Shown: piece by piece, positions 31,781 to 42,033 of the stretch
Position numbering within the stretch: the stretch's first letter is position 1
Layout of the letters: every line of letters begins with the position of its first letter
Source of the DNA: Gracilaria gracilis
Taxonomy: Eukaryota > Rhodophyta > Florideophyceae > Gracilariales > Gracilariaceae
Reading direction: 5' to 3'
Length of the DNA: 64,000 bases
Assembly (NCBI GenBank): GCA_030374805.1
Contig: JARGSG010000022.1
Location: 39,262 to 103,261 of the forward strand
The notes under the pieces: model-generated
The model's database searches: none
Seen by the model: the letters and a program-made list of their open reading frames with translations, nothing else
What the model was told of the DNA's origin: nothing
Program-made: the position numbers and the translations under genes

Positions 31781-34075
31781 TGTACACCCGTTTTGCTCAT
31801 AGGGGTGAGACATGCAGAACCCCCAGATGAGCTCGCAACCACTGTGCAAAATGCGATAGATAAATTGGACGTCTCCGTTTCCGCAGCATTGGATCAGGTA
31901 GAAGTCACAGCTGAAGATGAAGAGAATACCGCGGAAGACTACGATGCATCCGAGGATGGATGTTCATCTGAAGAGGGTGACTTTGACGCCACCTTCTTTC
32001 CATGTGAGAACACAGATGGAGGGAATGTGCAAATGACCACGACTCCCGTGGATACTGCCTCTAACCAAGACGCACCAGCGTCAAGTGCGACTGAGGACAC
32101 AAGTCTAGTAGCACAGGCAGGTACACAGGGCAATGAGGTCAGTACTATACCACCTCAGCAGGCTACCAGAACTCTCACTAGAGTAAGGCGAAGTGCGCGC
32201 ATAGCGACACAAGGTAACAGCCGCCAACCTGTTGCTGGAGATCGCATCGAAGTCTACTGGCCGTTGGATAAACAGTACGATCCTGGTAAAGTTCTGCGCT
32301 ACGGAGCTCGTTCGAAGAAGTACTCTGTCCGGTATGATGATGGTCAGAGAGAAGTTCTCGATCTGAGCAAAGAGCAGTGGCGCTTTTGGGGAGATAACTC
32401 CCATCATGCCCATGAAGTTGAACTATCTCCTGGACAGGAGTTAGAGAGTGTAGAGAAGGACACATTGCGAGAATTCTTTGATGTATTAGGATCTAAGGAG
32501 TTCATGTTACATCAATCCAATGGTTTACCACCCTTTCTGACTCAGAACGCTTATCAGAAAGAAGAAGACGCCTTTGTGAAGACTGTGGATCGCGTCCACG
32601 TAGATGATGTGCCTCCAGATGCTAATGTAATCTCCAGCCATGTGTTCTACAAGATAAAGAGATGCGATGATGGATCGCTACTACTGAAGGCAAGGATTGC
32701 GCCACACGGTAATGAAGACTGTGAGAAGGAGAATTTGAAGACAGACTCAGCTACCTGCCCTCCCGTGGGCATCAGGATCCTTTTGGCGATGACTACAATT
32801 CGGAAGTGGACCCTGGCGAAGATTGATTTCAAGAGTGCGTTTCTGCAAAGCGGTGAGGCCTTACGTGACGTCTATGTCGTTCCACCGCGAGAATGTCGTG
32901 CTAGACACAGACACTACTGGTTATTACGCGTAGCTTCGTACGGACTTGTCAACGCTTCGGCAAAGTGGCAGAGAGTTAGCGATGAACTCATGCGTCAAAT
33001 GGGATTCTTACACCTCGTCTATGTACCGCAGCTTTTCTACAAGAAGTCTGATAACGAAGTGGCAATCGTTGCTACGAAGATAACCGATAATTTACTCTTG
33101 GCTGGCTCTCGTGATGTCGTTAAGAGCGCCATAGACAGGATCAAGCAGTCGTATAAACTTGGGACGATTGTTCTCGGACCAGGTGTGTTTACTTATTTTG
33201 GTCTGGATCTTGTGCAATTTGAGGACTACTCGATCACGATTCATGGAGACGAGAAGTTGAAGGCCTTGGAGGCGTACCCGATAGCTCGTAGGCGAAGGAA
33301 GCAAAGAGATGAGTTCCTCAATGCGATAGAGTCCTCTGCATTTCGCTCTCTCAACAGTTCACTCGGTTGGCTGGGAACCGCTGCGTCACCATTTTGCGCG
33401 TTCGCGGCAAGCTTTCTTCAGCAGAAAGGCCCAAGACCCATGGTCAAGGACCTCATAACGCAGATCAATATGCTGAAAAACTTGAAGAAGAGAGGTTCTA
33501 CAATTCAGTACGTGCGTCCTAGTGACTGCAAGCAGTATGAAGTTTCGATTTTGGTCTTCGCTGATGCAAGCAGACATGATGATTATGGACAACTTGGATG
33601 GATAGCAGGCATATTGTTTGGAGATTTCGAGAAGGATTCTGTGTTCTATGCACTTTCGTGGTCTTCGAGAAAGTCAAGGAGGCCAGTCAAGTCCATAGGT
33701 TCGGCTGAGATTTTGGCAGCCGGCGAAGCGATAGACGAAGGGAAAGCGCTATCCAAGGCTCTGAAAACCTTGCTTGGAATTGATGTCAGCCTTATTGTTG
33801 TTGTCGACTCAAAGGACTTGTTTACTACACTGTCTACTTGCTGCAATAGCCTGGATCGATCTATCCGAGCCGATGTCAGCGTTATACGGTTTGAGTTTGA
33901 GACAAAAAATGTGGACAGAATGATATGGATCCCTGGAAAGTTGAATTTGGTAGATCCTCTGACGAAGACAGACAGTCCTCTCGAGCAGTCACTTGAACTA
34001 TTGTTGTTCTCTGGTCGGCTCTGTCTCAACTTTCAGCTGCATGAGACACGCAGTGCACATTCAACTACCGGTTGA
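31577..34075 (+). CDS. Copia-like polyprotein fragment: Tudor-like domain, RT, RNase H
   Basis: Open frame of 832 codons. The first about 80 codons overlap the GGCCA repeat and are probably not genuine coding. After an acidic region comes a Tudor/SH3-like module (DRIEVYWPLDKQYDPG then YSVRYDDGQRE, about 32240-32360), known to me from integrase C-termini of copia-type elements in protists. An RT domain follows (KIDFKSAFLQ, about 32820-32850; ASYGLVNASAKW), and then RNase H (FADASRHD, SAEILAAGEA, VVDSKD, LVDPLTK, about 33555-33970). In RT the second catalytic Asp of the xxDD box is Asn (KITDNLL, about 33080-33100), so this RT is predicted inactive. Integrase, protease and Gag are missing, so the element is 5' truncated. 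Confidence 0.7.
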   Translation: MRIHLGQLHYSATRGHVTDVIGSCECGLPSAIHKRHLPGHCWAHICTSFGPSLFGKFCTFCDLYSATFCTPVLLIGVRHAEPPDELATTVQNAIDKLDVSVSAALDQVEVTAEDEENTAEDYDASEDGCSSEEGDFDATFFPCENTDGGNVQMTTTPVDTASNQDAPASSATEDTSLVAQAGTQGNEVSTIPPQQATRTLTRVRRSARIATQGNSRQPVAGDRIEVYWPLDKQYDPGKVLRYGARSKKYSVRYDDGQREVLDLSKEQWRFWGDNSHHAHEVELSPGQELESVEKDTLREFFDVLGSKEFMLHQSNGLPPFLTQNAYQKEEDAFVKTVDRVHVDDVPPDANVISSHVFYKIKRCDDGSLLLKARIAPHGNEDCEKENLKTDSATCPPVGIRILLAMTTIRKWTLAKIDFKSAFLQSGEALRDVYVVPPRECRARHRHYWLLRVASYGLVNASAKWQRVSDELMRQMGFLHLVYVPQLFYKKSDNEVAIVATKITDNLLLAGSRDVVKSAIDRIKQSYKLGTIVLGPGVFTYFGLDLVQFEDYSITIHGDEKLKALEAYPIARRRRKQRDEFLNAIESSAFRSLNSSLGWLGTAASPFCAFAASFLQQKGPRPMVKDLITQINMLKNLKKRGSTIQYVRPSDCKQYEVSILVFADASRHDDYGQLGWIAGILFGDFEKDSVFYALSWSSRKSRRPVKSIGSAEILAAGEAIDEGKALSKALKTLLGIDVSLIVVVDSKDLFTTLSTCCNSLDRSIRADVSVIRFEFETKNVDRMIWIPGKLNLVDPLTKTDSPLEQSLELLLFSGRLCLNFQLHETRSAHSTTG

Positions 34076-34105
34076 GATACGGAAGGAACGAGGGAAGAGA
34101 GGGAG

Positions 34106-34259
34106 TGTGAATCTTGTATAGTGACGATGTATCAGTTCCGTAGTGGTCCACTCGTGCTGGAGTTTGGCTGAGCACGGTGACTCGGCTGCAGCACGATAAC
34201 TTTGCTGCAGCACTCAGAGTAGGCTACAGCACGGACTGTGCGCTGCATCGCAGACTACA
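34106..34259 (+). repeat. Candidate 3' LTR of the copia-like element
   Basis: A purine tract (GGAAGGAACGAGGGAAGAGA and following, 34081-34105) directly precedes TGTGAATC. A matching end ...GACTACA is found at 34259. The interior repeats GCTGCAGCAC or variants three times. No second copy was found, so the boundaries rest on the PPT and TG...CA only. Confidence 0.35.
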
Positions 34260-34393
34260 AGTAGGCTAGTTCCAGTAGCGGTAGACGATAGTCATCCAAC
34301 TAGACTCAGACGACCACCAGAGTAAACCGACGTTCACCCATTCTTTCACAACATGACTCTGATGTAGGGCAAACCGCGTCGCCAGTGTGTTTG

Positions 34394-36142
34394 CTATACC
34401 ACGGGTTTTAGAGAAAAGCATTCTATTGCACGTTGATATTGCGGCACAATGGGGAGACGCCCACCACGAGCACCAGACCGGCGCTGTCGCTGGCCACCAC
34501 GTCGAAGCGATCGATAGCCAACCGCGGCCCCTGCTGTCCACTTGAGCAGTTGGTCGTAGTGTTCGAAGATGCTCAGACAAATGGCCGCCTCCAGCACGCT
34601 GATAGAGCCGTCCACGCGCTTGTCATCGTTGTCCAAATGCTCGTGCGTCGTCTCGCGATACCCCTCAGGCACCCAGTGTCGTGCTGGCAGCGACAGAGCG
34701 CATATGCGGATGTACCGTTTGCATTGCAGGAGCACTCCCCACCACCCGTGCAGGTGAGCGTGTGACGTGGCGGTGAACTGCGTAGGTGGCGCTAGTGCGA
34801 TAAAATCTCGATCTGAATTGACAAGTGTTGCGCAAGCGAGATTGTAGTGACGGCTGCCACATGTTGCTCTCGTGTGCCTTGATGCGTCTCTTCCTCCGTT
34901 TCGCCCAACGCGGCGCTTTTGCCGATGGTCACCCACAGCGTGAACGCACCCCACCGCGGGCGTGAGCACGTCGGTAGACGGTTTGAGCAGCCCGCCTGCG
35001 CCCTCGTAGAACACAATCAGCGCCACGGAAACGGCCAGTCACATCACGTAGATGGACTCGCGCTTGCGGCTGGTCATCCGCAAGCCGCGTTCGTACGCCT
35101 CGCACACTGCCGCCAACTGCGACATGCTGCGCACCAGCAGCTCCAGGTTGGGCGTGCTGAACTCGGCGCAGAGCTTCACTATCACCGCGCGCTTGCGCAC
35201 TGATTGTATGACGCTATCCACCTCGCGCAGCCGCTCTCTGGTGAACAATGCCTCCAGCTTGACGTTTGTGCGTTCCACCACGTCGCGATGCCATCCCAGA
35301 TCGATTTTGATCGGCTCGCTACCCAGCTTGCACAGCTCTAGTTCCACGTGCTTGTTCTCTCCCACCATCACGATCCAATCTTCAGTCCAAAACGTCACCA
35401 TGGTGTGGTTCAGATAACGTAGCATCTGCAACAACGCGCGCGTATCCCTGGTGAGAGACTCGCTCGTACTCACCGCCGTGATCACCATTGAGCCGAATCC
35501 GGAGCTTGTCAGCTGTAGCTTGGACACTCGTTGTCCCTCGCGACACAGGAAACGAAGTGTCTTCTACACGTAATACACTATCGGTTTGAACAGCAGAACC
35601 CCCATGTCCAATACCAGTTTTTCGAAGCAATAAACGCGTGACAGTTTGATTGCCTTGTACACCATCGCAATCACTACCCAAGACGCGTTCTCCGCAAAGC
35701 CGATGATTTGAATGATATGCACAAAGATACACGAAGCCTCTAGTTTCTCCGATAGTGCGCTCTTGGCACAGCCTACGTCTGCATGGTCTTTCTCGGCAGG
35801 GGCAGCCATTGCCTTTGGGCCATCAAAGTCCAGTCCGCATCCGCCGGCATCCGTCTCGTCCTCATCTTCCTCCTCGGGCTGTAGAAAAGCGTCTGCAAAC
35901 AGGCGCAGCAACAACGTGTTGAGCTATGCGGTGAGCAGCGGCCATCAGAACAGGTCGATGCCACTGCCTCGCTCGATCTCAGCCCGATCTGTAGCCAAAT
36001 TCCACAGTTGTGTGAACAATGAGATTGAAAAAAGAAGCGGCGAGTGAGCGATGTGGTGCGGAAGGAGGAGGGAGGCGCAGAGCTTCAACCAGACGCCGGG
36101 GCTATTAAGAAGCCCTGCGAGAAGTTCTGCAAGACAGCGCAC
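34394..36142 (-). pseudogene. Multi-stop membrane-protein pseudogene
   Basis: One reading frame from 36142 downward stays protein-like through four isolated stops: TGA at about 35945, TAG at about 35924, TAG at about 35564 and TGA at about 35039. For example, the reading before and after the third is FKPIVYYV, stop, KTLRFLCREGQ. Between about 35000 and 34840 the likely sequence moves to a neighbouring frame (GKSAALGETEEETHQ) and back, which implies two compensating indels. Hydrophobic segments (WVVIAMVYKAIKL; LAVSVALIVFY) suggest a multi-pass membrane protein with an acidic loop (QPEEEDEDETDAG). No family was recognised. A final frame change near 34500 hides the C-terminus. Confidence 0.55.
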
Positions 36143-38677
36143 GGTTTAGAGCAGGACGCAACTGTCTCTGCTCTATGCCTGCCTATCTGTCTTCAAGGCG
36201 ATATCTGCGCAACTGTCCTCGCGACTCAACTGCCTCTCTGTCTAAGCAGGACAAGCGACGAGAAGCTACAAAAGCACCAAACGTCGCCGTTAAAAGCACG
36301 CTATATCTTGGCCACCGTTGAGCCGGTTGCAGTTGTGGTGGCAAAGCAGCGGAGGGCGACGCTCTTCGTGGGATGCGCAAGTGTGCCTTCCTTGCAAGCG
36401 GCGAGTGGCTTTCGAAGCGTCCTGTGTCAACGGAGGTCGGATATCTGCTAGCTCGTTCGTGGCTGTTGTTACCGGTCGGTCTCGTGCAAGGCGAGAGCGC
36501 CACAGCCACGTCAATGTGAGCGCAGTGGCGGGCCGGGCGCCGAGCAATGCGCCGGTATCATAGCGTGCACTGGCCAAACTAAAATGTGCGACCGCTTGCC
36601 CGCCGGCGCTCAATTGCGCACACAGCTACGAGGTCGTCGGAACTGGTCTACAACACCTGTGGCTCGTGAGCGATGGAAACGTTCGGATTGGTGAGCAATG
36701 TTCCCAAATCTGGCAGGGAAGCTGGACTTGGGAAACGGATCATGGGGGCCATGAGTTGCTGGGGTTGCTGAATGCACTAGCTTGTTGAGACAGCCGCAGC
36801 GAAGCATGACCGGACCAGTTCGGATGAGAATGCAGTTGTTATCCAGTGGCTGGCAGCCAAGGATGAGAAACGGAGGTCGAGCCCCAAATTCACAATCGTG
36901 AGGAATGGTGTTGCAATTGGAATTGCAATGCAAGCACCATTCGATGGTTTCTTTTTGTGCAAGTAATATCAGATTGTTGAGAAGACAGCTTCCCAAAGAA
37001 AATCGCAAATCTCCGCGATTAAATTTCTTTGATATACTGCGACTCCTTTTGATTTATGAACTCCGAGGAAATGATGCAACAATTGTGAATAAAACAATAT
37101 GTCAATCGTAAATTTTTTGCACTCGTAATAATGTTACTGCAGACATGTGAGATTTAGTAATGTTGAACAATGAGCAATATCCGTAATTGAATATATGTAG
37201 AACATAACTTTGATTTTGAAAATTTTACTGAGGAAGAAAGTTAAACTAGAAGACGTTAAGCTTTGACAGACCGTATATTTAGTTTTTGGTTCATTTCTGG
37301 TAAGCAAATCCTATTGTCGTTCTAAAATATGGAAGACACCAACACCAGCTAAACCTGATGCTTGTAGCAACCGTTCTCTGTTTTTGTCATTCATGCCGTT
37401 TTATCGCGTGGTAGTGCAGTAAACCGCACCTAATGTGTGCATTATGCTGCGGTCGGCTGCAAATAAAATCTGCAAGGCGGTTAACGCCGCGAGATGCCGC
37501 TGATTTATGTGGATATTAGATATATGTAGATTTAATTTGCTGTGTGTCCCAGAAAAGGACGAATATGCGTCGTGTGACACCGCTCAATTTAATTTTCAAA
37601 GTATAAATGTATAGTAGTGGTTTCGAAGCTAATGTAAGCATTCTATCTATATATGAAATCTATGTAGTGATTGAAAACACTTTCGCTCAGGGAGATACGG
37701 AGCATATCCCAGATAATTCTGTACAAAAGTTAGAGTTCCAAACTCTTGGTTCTGTTGGTAACAAAACATGCAAGAGAGAATCATATTTGGTGTCCATTGG
37801 GCGATATATCCAAATTATGGGCATATGCAACTTTTTTTTTCTGGGATTGCTATTTGTTGGTATTCAAATGATCCAAACTCAGGGTGTCTCCAAAAAGGCA
37901 TCGTGTGACACGGCGCATTTTTTAAAATTAAAATATAAGTAATTTGTAGCGTGTTTGAATAAAATTCGAGTTTTCTATTTATAAGCGTCAAGAATTGACC
38001 ATGTACCAACAACTGTGGCAGATATCCAGAACACTTGCTAATGCTACTGTTGCAGCCGAATTGGATTAAATTGGATTTGCATTTTGATCTAATTGCCACT
38101 TTTCCTGCGTGTAGGAGCTTTGCGATTGTGCATGCGCGTGTTGCTGCTTAGAGCTGAACAGTGACGATATGGGCGCCGAGAAAACGCGCAAGGTGACGGA
38201 GATGATTCGAAGGTTTTCCTCGTTGGACGCTGGATCTACAAAAGATTCATTTCCTTGCTGCAACTGCCTTTCTGTTCGAAGAAACGCAAAAAGTCTTGTG
38301 TTCATGCCAGATGTAGAATGACATCTTTTCAGAACCGTTGAGTGCTCTGATGTGAAACTTCATGGCGCGAACATCTCCTTACCTGCAGTGTCCTGAAGGA
38401 ACGAGGAAAGTACCGAACCTATTTGGTGGCGAGTCTTGTGAGTGCGAATGATTGTGGCACAAGGAGTGCCCAGCCAGAACCGCTTATGCATCGTGGTTCT
38501 GCGAGGGGGAAGCTGCTGAAGTTCGGGTTGGGTTATATTAGAAGGGTGCTGTTCTTCGGGCTACACTTGCTAATAACGAAGGATATTGAGCGAAATGTGA
38601 TTGGCTAACATTAGGGAACTTTTAATTTCCCAAATGCGAAACATCGCACACGTGTACATCCATCCACATTGTGAAAT
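36143..38677. other. Long, mostly non-coding AT-rich stretch
   Basis: No convincing gene. A minus-strand frame (36610-37008, 132 codons, Cys-containing) is the best candidate but has no motif. Two imperfect direct repeats sharing CGTGTGACAC (about 37547-37610 and 37886-37950) lie about 340 bases apart. The rest is AT-rich. Confidence 0.35.
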
Positions 38678-39031
38678 ATGTTTATATTTTGCCCGCTTTC
38701 CTTTGACATGTTGTACCAAAAGGTACTGACGGTAGATACCGACGTTGCAAGCATCGAGCCAACCCTTCATGCCTGGAATTTTCTTCGACGAGTTGACGCT
38801 GGGTTTGATCATCATGATCATGATGTAGTGAAGGTGCGCCAGCTGCCGCTTCGTGAATTCCATTCCCATCAGCCAGACATGTTGTTCCTATCCAGTAGCT
38901 GCACTGACAAGACGGCTCATACAAAACACGTTCAGTTGTGTGCGATACACAGAGCAGTATTACAGGACTTCTCTCTGCGAGAGTGCGATCATTGGGAGAA
39001 TCCGAAAATTCCTATCCTTCCAAACTTCTAA
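38678..39031 (+). pseudogene. Degenerate gene fragment sharing WENPKIPI motif, plus copy
   Basis: Ends with HWENPKIPILPNF. The preceding residues (HSHQPDMLFLSSSCTDKT) resemble the corresponding part of the opposite-strand fragment at 39661-40029 (DKVLLVSPCCDMMVNK). No start or domain can be assigned. A TIR-like fold is conceivable from the DxLFLxSxxC pattern, but this is only a guess. Confidence 0.3.
38993..39025. repeat. Inverted repeat arm, left (33 bp)
   Basis: Matches the reverse complement of 39901-39933 at 31 of 33 bases. Both arms encode the WENPKIPI motif in the two opposed fragments. Confidence 0.75.
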
Positions 39032-39079
39032 CTGCTGCGCAAATCAGATGGCGGCACGTAGACGCTCTTGCTGCCTTTC

Positions 39080-39126
39080 TTTGGGACTCTGGACAGGGTA
39101 AGCGGGACCCTATCCAAAGTTCCAAA
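39080..39126. repeat. Hairpin, about 20-bp stem and 7-nt loop
   Basis: TTTGGGACTCTGGACAGGGT and its downstream partner pair at about 17 of 20 positions. It is surrounded by non-coding DNA. Confidence 0.55.
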
Positions 39127-39289
39127 TGTGGGCAACAGGAAACTTTCAACTGTGGCAAACAGATTTACTCCTAAACCGAATTTGAAGTATACGCACCAAT
39201 GTACTGGCACTTCTCACCCACCGCACTTGCCAAAACAAACCGAGCGGGCCTTCTGATGTATACAGCCACAGCGCCGTCCAGTCATTTGC

Positions 39290-39631
39290 CTACTCCCACA
39301 GATTCCATCGACGCCCAACGTCTACCTCTGCGCGACCCTTCAGATAGTCGCACGCACTCTCCGCGTCAATTCGAACTCCGCGCCCTTTGCGTTTGCCTGT
39401 AGACGGCCAGTACGCGCTGTACAAAAGCAGCAAGATGTTAAGCTTGCATTTTTCAAACAACCCAACCACCTTCCTCTGCTTAAAGTAGGCGTTCTCGTCC
39501 ATACCGTGAAAGTAGAAAAGCTTTTGCGCGTTGCGGAACATCTCTCGTGCCTGCTTGATGAACCAACCAATAATTTGTACCCGTCCTCGGCGCCTGGTAA
39601 CCCTGCAATGGTTCACGTCGTCATAATGCAA
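39290..39631 (-). pseudogene. Degenerate coding fragment, unknown protein
   Basis: A 113-codon frame that reads protein-like in its middle (IIGWFIKQAREMFRNAQKLF, then GMDENAYFKQRKVVGLFEKC). It lies between the two opposed WENPKIPI fragments on the same strand as the right one, so it may be the downstream part of that gene in another frame. No domain recognised. Confidence 0.3.
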
Positions 39632-39660
39632 TATTCCGTTCGACGCCGGAGCTCAGCGCC

Positions 39661-40029
39661 TTAGATTAGTCGCCTTCTACAAAAAGAGAACCCCTGCATA
39701 GTCCAAAGCATCGAAAGGGTGGCCGCGGTGCATGTCGACCGAAACGGTTTGCCGTTCTTCCGAAAGCGTAGCCAACTGATGCACAGCCCACTATATATGA
39801 ATGTGCTGAAAAAAAGCGTTCTGGTTACATGAAAGTTTGTGTAACTGTAGCGGGCCTGTCCCAGTTTGGACGGAGACAGGTCCCAGCTATCCATTTGGTA
39901 GTCTGGAACGATAGGAATTTTCGGATTCTCCCATTCTACACAAGCACAAGGAACATGGCTCAATGATCTCTTGTTAACCATCATGTCACAACACGGAGAC
40001 ACAAGTAAGACTTTGTCGGATTTGAGCAA
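39661..40029 (-). pseudogene. Degenerate gene fragment sharing WENPKIPI motif, minus copy
   Basis: Frame with DKVLLVSPCCDMMVNK, VEWENPKIPIVPDYQMDSWD and a hydrophobic stretch (TLFFSTFIYSGLCISWL). It shares its core with the plus-strand fragment at 38678-39031 in inverted orientation, so the two arose by inverted duplication of one gene. Both are incomplete. Confidence 0.35.
39901..39933. repeat. Inverted repeat arm, right (33 bp)
   Basis: Partner of 38993-39025. Confidence 0.75.
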
Positions 40030-40048
40030 GCAACAACTTCTTCTACTC

Positions 40049-40056
40049 TATAAAAG
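40049..40056 (+). promoter_or_regulatory. TATA box of the vWA gene
   Basis: TATAAAAG, 83 bases before the ATG at 40139, at a distance like that of the peroxidase gene. Confidence 0.55.
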
Positions 40057-40138
40057 ATCGATGTGAAGTCCCTTGCCCTTCTTGTCTTGTCCATGTCTCG
40101 CCACCCACCTTCCCCGATTCTAGAAAACCTTCCCAACG

Positions 40139-41488
40139 ATGAAGCTGCCTTCGAACGTTATCTATATTTCTTTGCATTTACTGCTTTTGGCCTCCCTCTC
40201 CTCGGCTGACTACATCAATGAAGAGCATTCTAACTCCAAATGTCGCGACTTGAGGACCTTTCCGTTCGTCTCCTGCGGGAGCCAATGCTCAAACTACTCT
40301 AATCAATTGCAGCAACAGTGCCAGGCGAATCAGCAGTTTGGATGCCGTTATAAAAGGTGCTCCTCGCAAAACTTTCAATGTGCCTTGCATCCAGCAGCTC
40401 CATCCCTCAATAGATGCCCAAACGGCGAAGTTCAAGTTCGCCAAGTGACACTCAAGCCTAATTTCCCGGTCGAATTCAATCTAGCTGTCAATTTGAAGGG
40501 CGTTGCTCTGGACGTAGTTCTTCTTATCGACGCAAGTGAGTCGACGAAACCTCGTCTGGACGCTGCCAAGAGAGAACTGAGCTCTTTTGTCAGGCAACTC
40601 GATGGCAGCGCCCATGTCGGCGTGGCTGTATTTGGTGGCGAGGACGCCTTCGATGAAACTGGTATGCGCATCCTTTCTCCTACCAAGAAAAATATTCAGG
40701 CAGCTTTCGATGCTTTGGAAAACATTCCCACGTTCCCCGATGGACCACGCACCACCTTGACGGCTTTACGTTCAGTTCAGGATTTTTCACAGCAACTGTT
40801 TCCTCGACAGCGGAGAAAGATTGTGGTTCTCATTGGCGACACTCCAGGACGTGAACCAGGATGCTCCGACCAGACGGACCGGATTGGAGTCTCGAGATAT
40901 TTATTCCCTGATGACATTATTTACACTGTTTATTATGGGATTTCAGTGATTCCAGTCAGCTTAGGGGAGCCTGGACTTGATGCTGCTCTTCCTCCCATTC
41001 CATCATGTTCTAACCGCAACGCTGCCGAAGAACCGCAACCTGTAGCCGCTGGGCAGGCAAGTAAGATTGCTGAGGAGACGAAAGGTGAGGTCGTTACATC
41101 CGTGTCCGCTTCAGGAATTTTTGAAGCCGTTGACAAAGTGCGGAGAAAGGCGCTCATTATCTTTCAATATGCACCCGGCGCGCGGATCTCTATTTCTACG
41201 AATAGCATCAAGTTTCCTGCCTACTACTACTACTACAATAACGTGGAGCCGGCACTTAGCGGATGTGATGACAAATTGATTGTCAACATGACCGGAATTT
41301 CAAGCTTCGTGAGCGAGCCGGCCCAAATTACGGGGAAGGTGAAACTTGAGCTCCCAGCCGGTATTTGCCAGAGCGGGCCGTTTAGGTGTAAGATCCGTAT
41401 TAAGGACTCTGTTCAAGGGCAAGAAACGCTGAGTCATTGGGTTTACCCTCCAACGTACTATAAGGATATTGATGTTCGAGCTTGCTAA
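40139..41488 (+). CDS. Secreted von Willebrand factor A-domain protein
   Basis: 449 aa in one intact frame. A signal peptide covers about residues 1-23 (hydrophobic ISLHLLLLASL). A Cys-rich region follows (about 35-95; CGSQCSNYS, CRYKRCSSQNFQC). A vWA domain spans about 122-340: the MIDAS metal site is visible as DASES (D131, S133, S135), with T205/T206 (RTTLTAL) and D234 (LIGDTPG). The C-terminal about 100 residues are a beta-rich segment with paired cysteines. vWA domains bind protein partners through a divalent cation, so an extracellular adhesion or matrix role is likely. The start is the first ATG, with a TATA box 83 bases upstream. No membrane anchor is seen after the signal peptide. 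Confidence 0.85.
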   Translation: MKLPSNVIYISLHLLLLASLSSADYINEEHSNSKCRDLRTFPFVSCGSQCSNYSNQLQQQCQANQQFGCRYKRCSSQNFQCALHPAAPSLNRCPNGEVQVRQVTLKPNFPVEFNLAVNLKGVALDVVLLIDASESTKPRLDAAKRELSSFVRQLDGSAHVGVAVFGGEDAFDETGMRILSPTKKNIQAAFDALENIPTFPDGPRTTLTALRSVQDFSQQLFPRQRRKIVVLIGDTPGREPGCSDQTDRIGVSRYLFPDDIIYTVYYGISVIPVSLGEPGLDAALPPIPSCSNRNAAEEPQPVAAGQASKIAEETKGEVVTSVSASGIFEAVDKVRRKALIIFQYAPGARISISTNSIKFPAYYYYYNNVEPALSGCDDKLIVNMTGISSFVSEPAQITGKVKLELPAGICQSGPFRCKIRIKDSVQGQETLSHWVYPPTYYKDIDVRAC

Positions 41489-42033
41489 GTAAATAGATCC
41501 TACGCTTGCTTGCCCTCTCCCCATAAGCTAAGAAGCCCATCAAAGTCAGTGCAAGCACGGCTTTGAATCCAGTTTCATGCTATATATAAACTGCTGCGTT
41601 CGGAGCACTGTAGTATGCGAATGGTGCGACTTCTCTTCATACCCCAAGAAAGCGCAGTGAATGTTTTAGTATTCAAAACTTCCTCGCGTATGCAGTACCA
41701 TGAAAGACTTGCGTTTCTGAAGGACGTTGCGAACAGTGCCGTTTCGGCATCGCCTCAGAGCCAAATGTGCGAACAGACAGGTTGTGCGAACCATGCCCGG
41801 TCGGGTTGGTGGTGAATCAGAATTCTACTTTGTGTGTAGCTCCGAATTCTGTAGATGACAATGGAGGTCGATGTGGACATTGTCCATTTCAAGGTTTGTA
41901 GTGAGTTGACAAGACTGCCGGAAGGTCTTCGAAACCTCCAGAGTCTGTCTTAGCAGTTTATATATTGGTCTAAATCAGTATCAGTCGATCTCGATTGTTC
42001 TATTCTAGGTCGATAACAACGAGATGAATTCGG
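41489..42033. other. Intergenic with a second TATA box
   Basis: TATATATAAA at about 41580-41589 precedes a 66-codon plus-strand frame (41615-41815) ending in CEQTGCANHARSGWW. The frame has no recognised domain and could be a gene remnant. Confidence 0.3.

Noticed and set aside
37547-37950. Repeats with GTGTCCCAGAAAAGG / GTGTCTCCAAAAAGG considered as mariner-type TIRs
   Set aside because: They are in direct, not inverted, orientation and no transposase lies between them.
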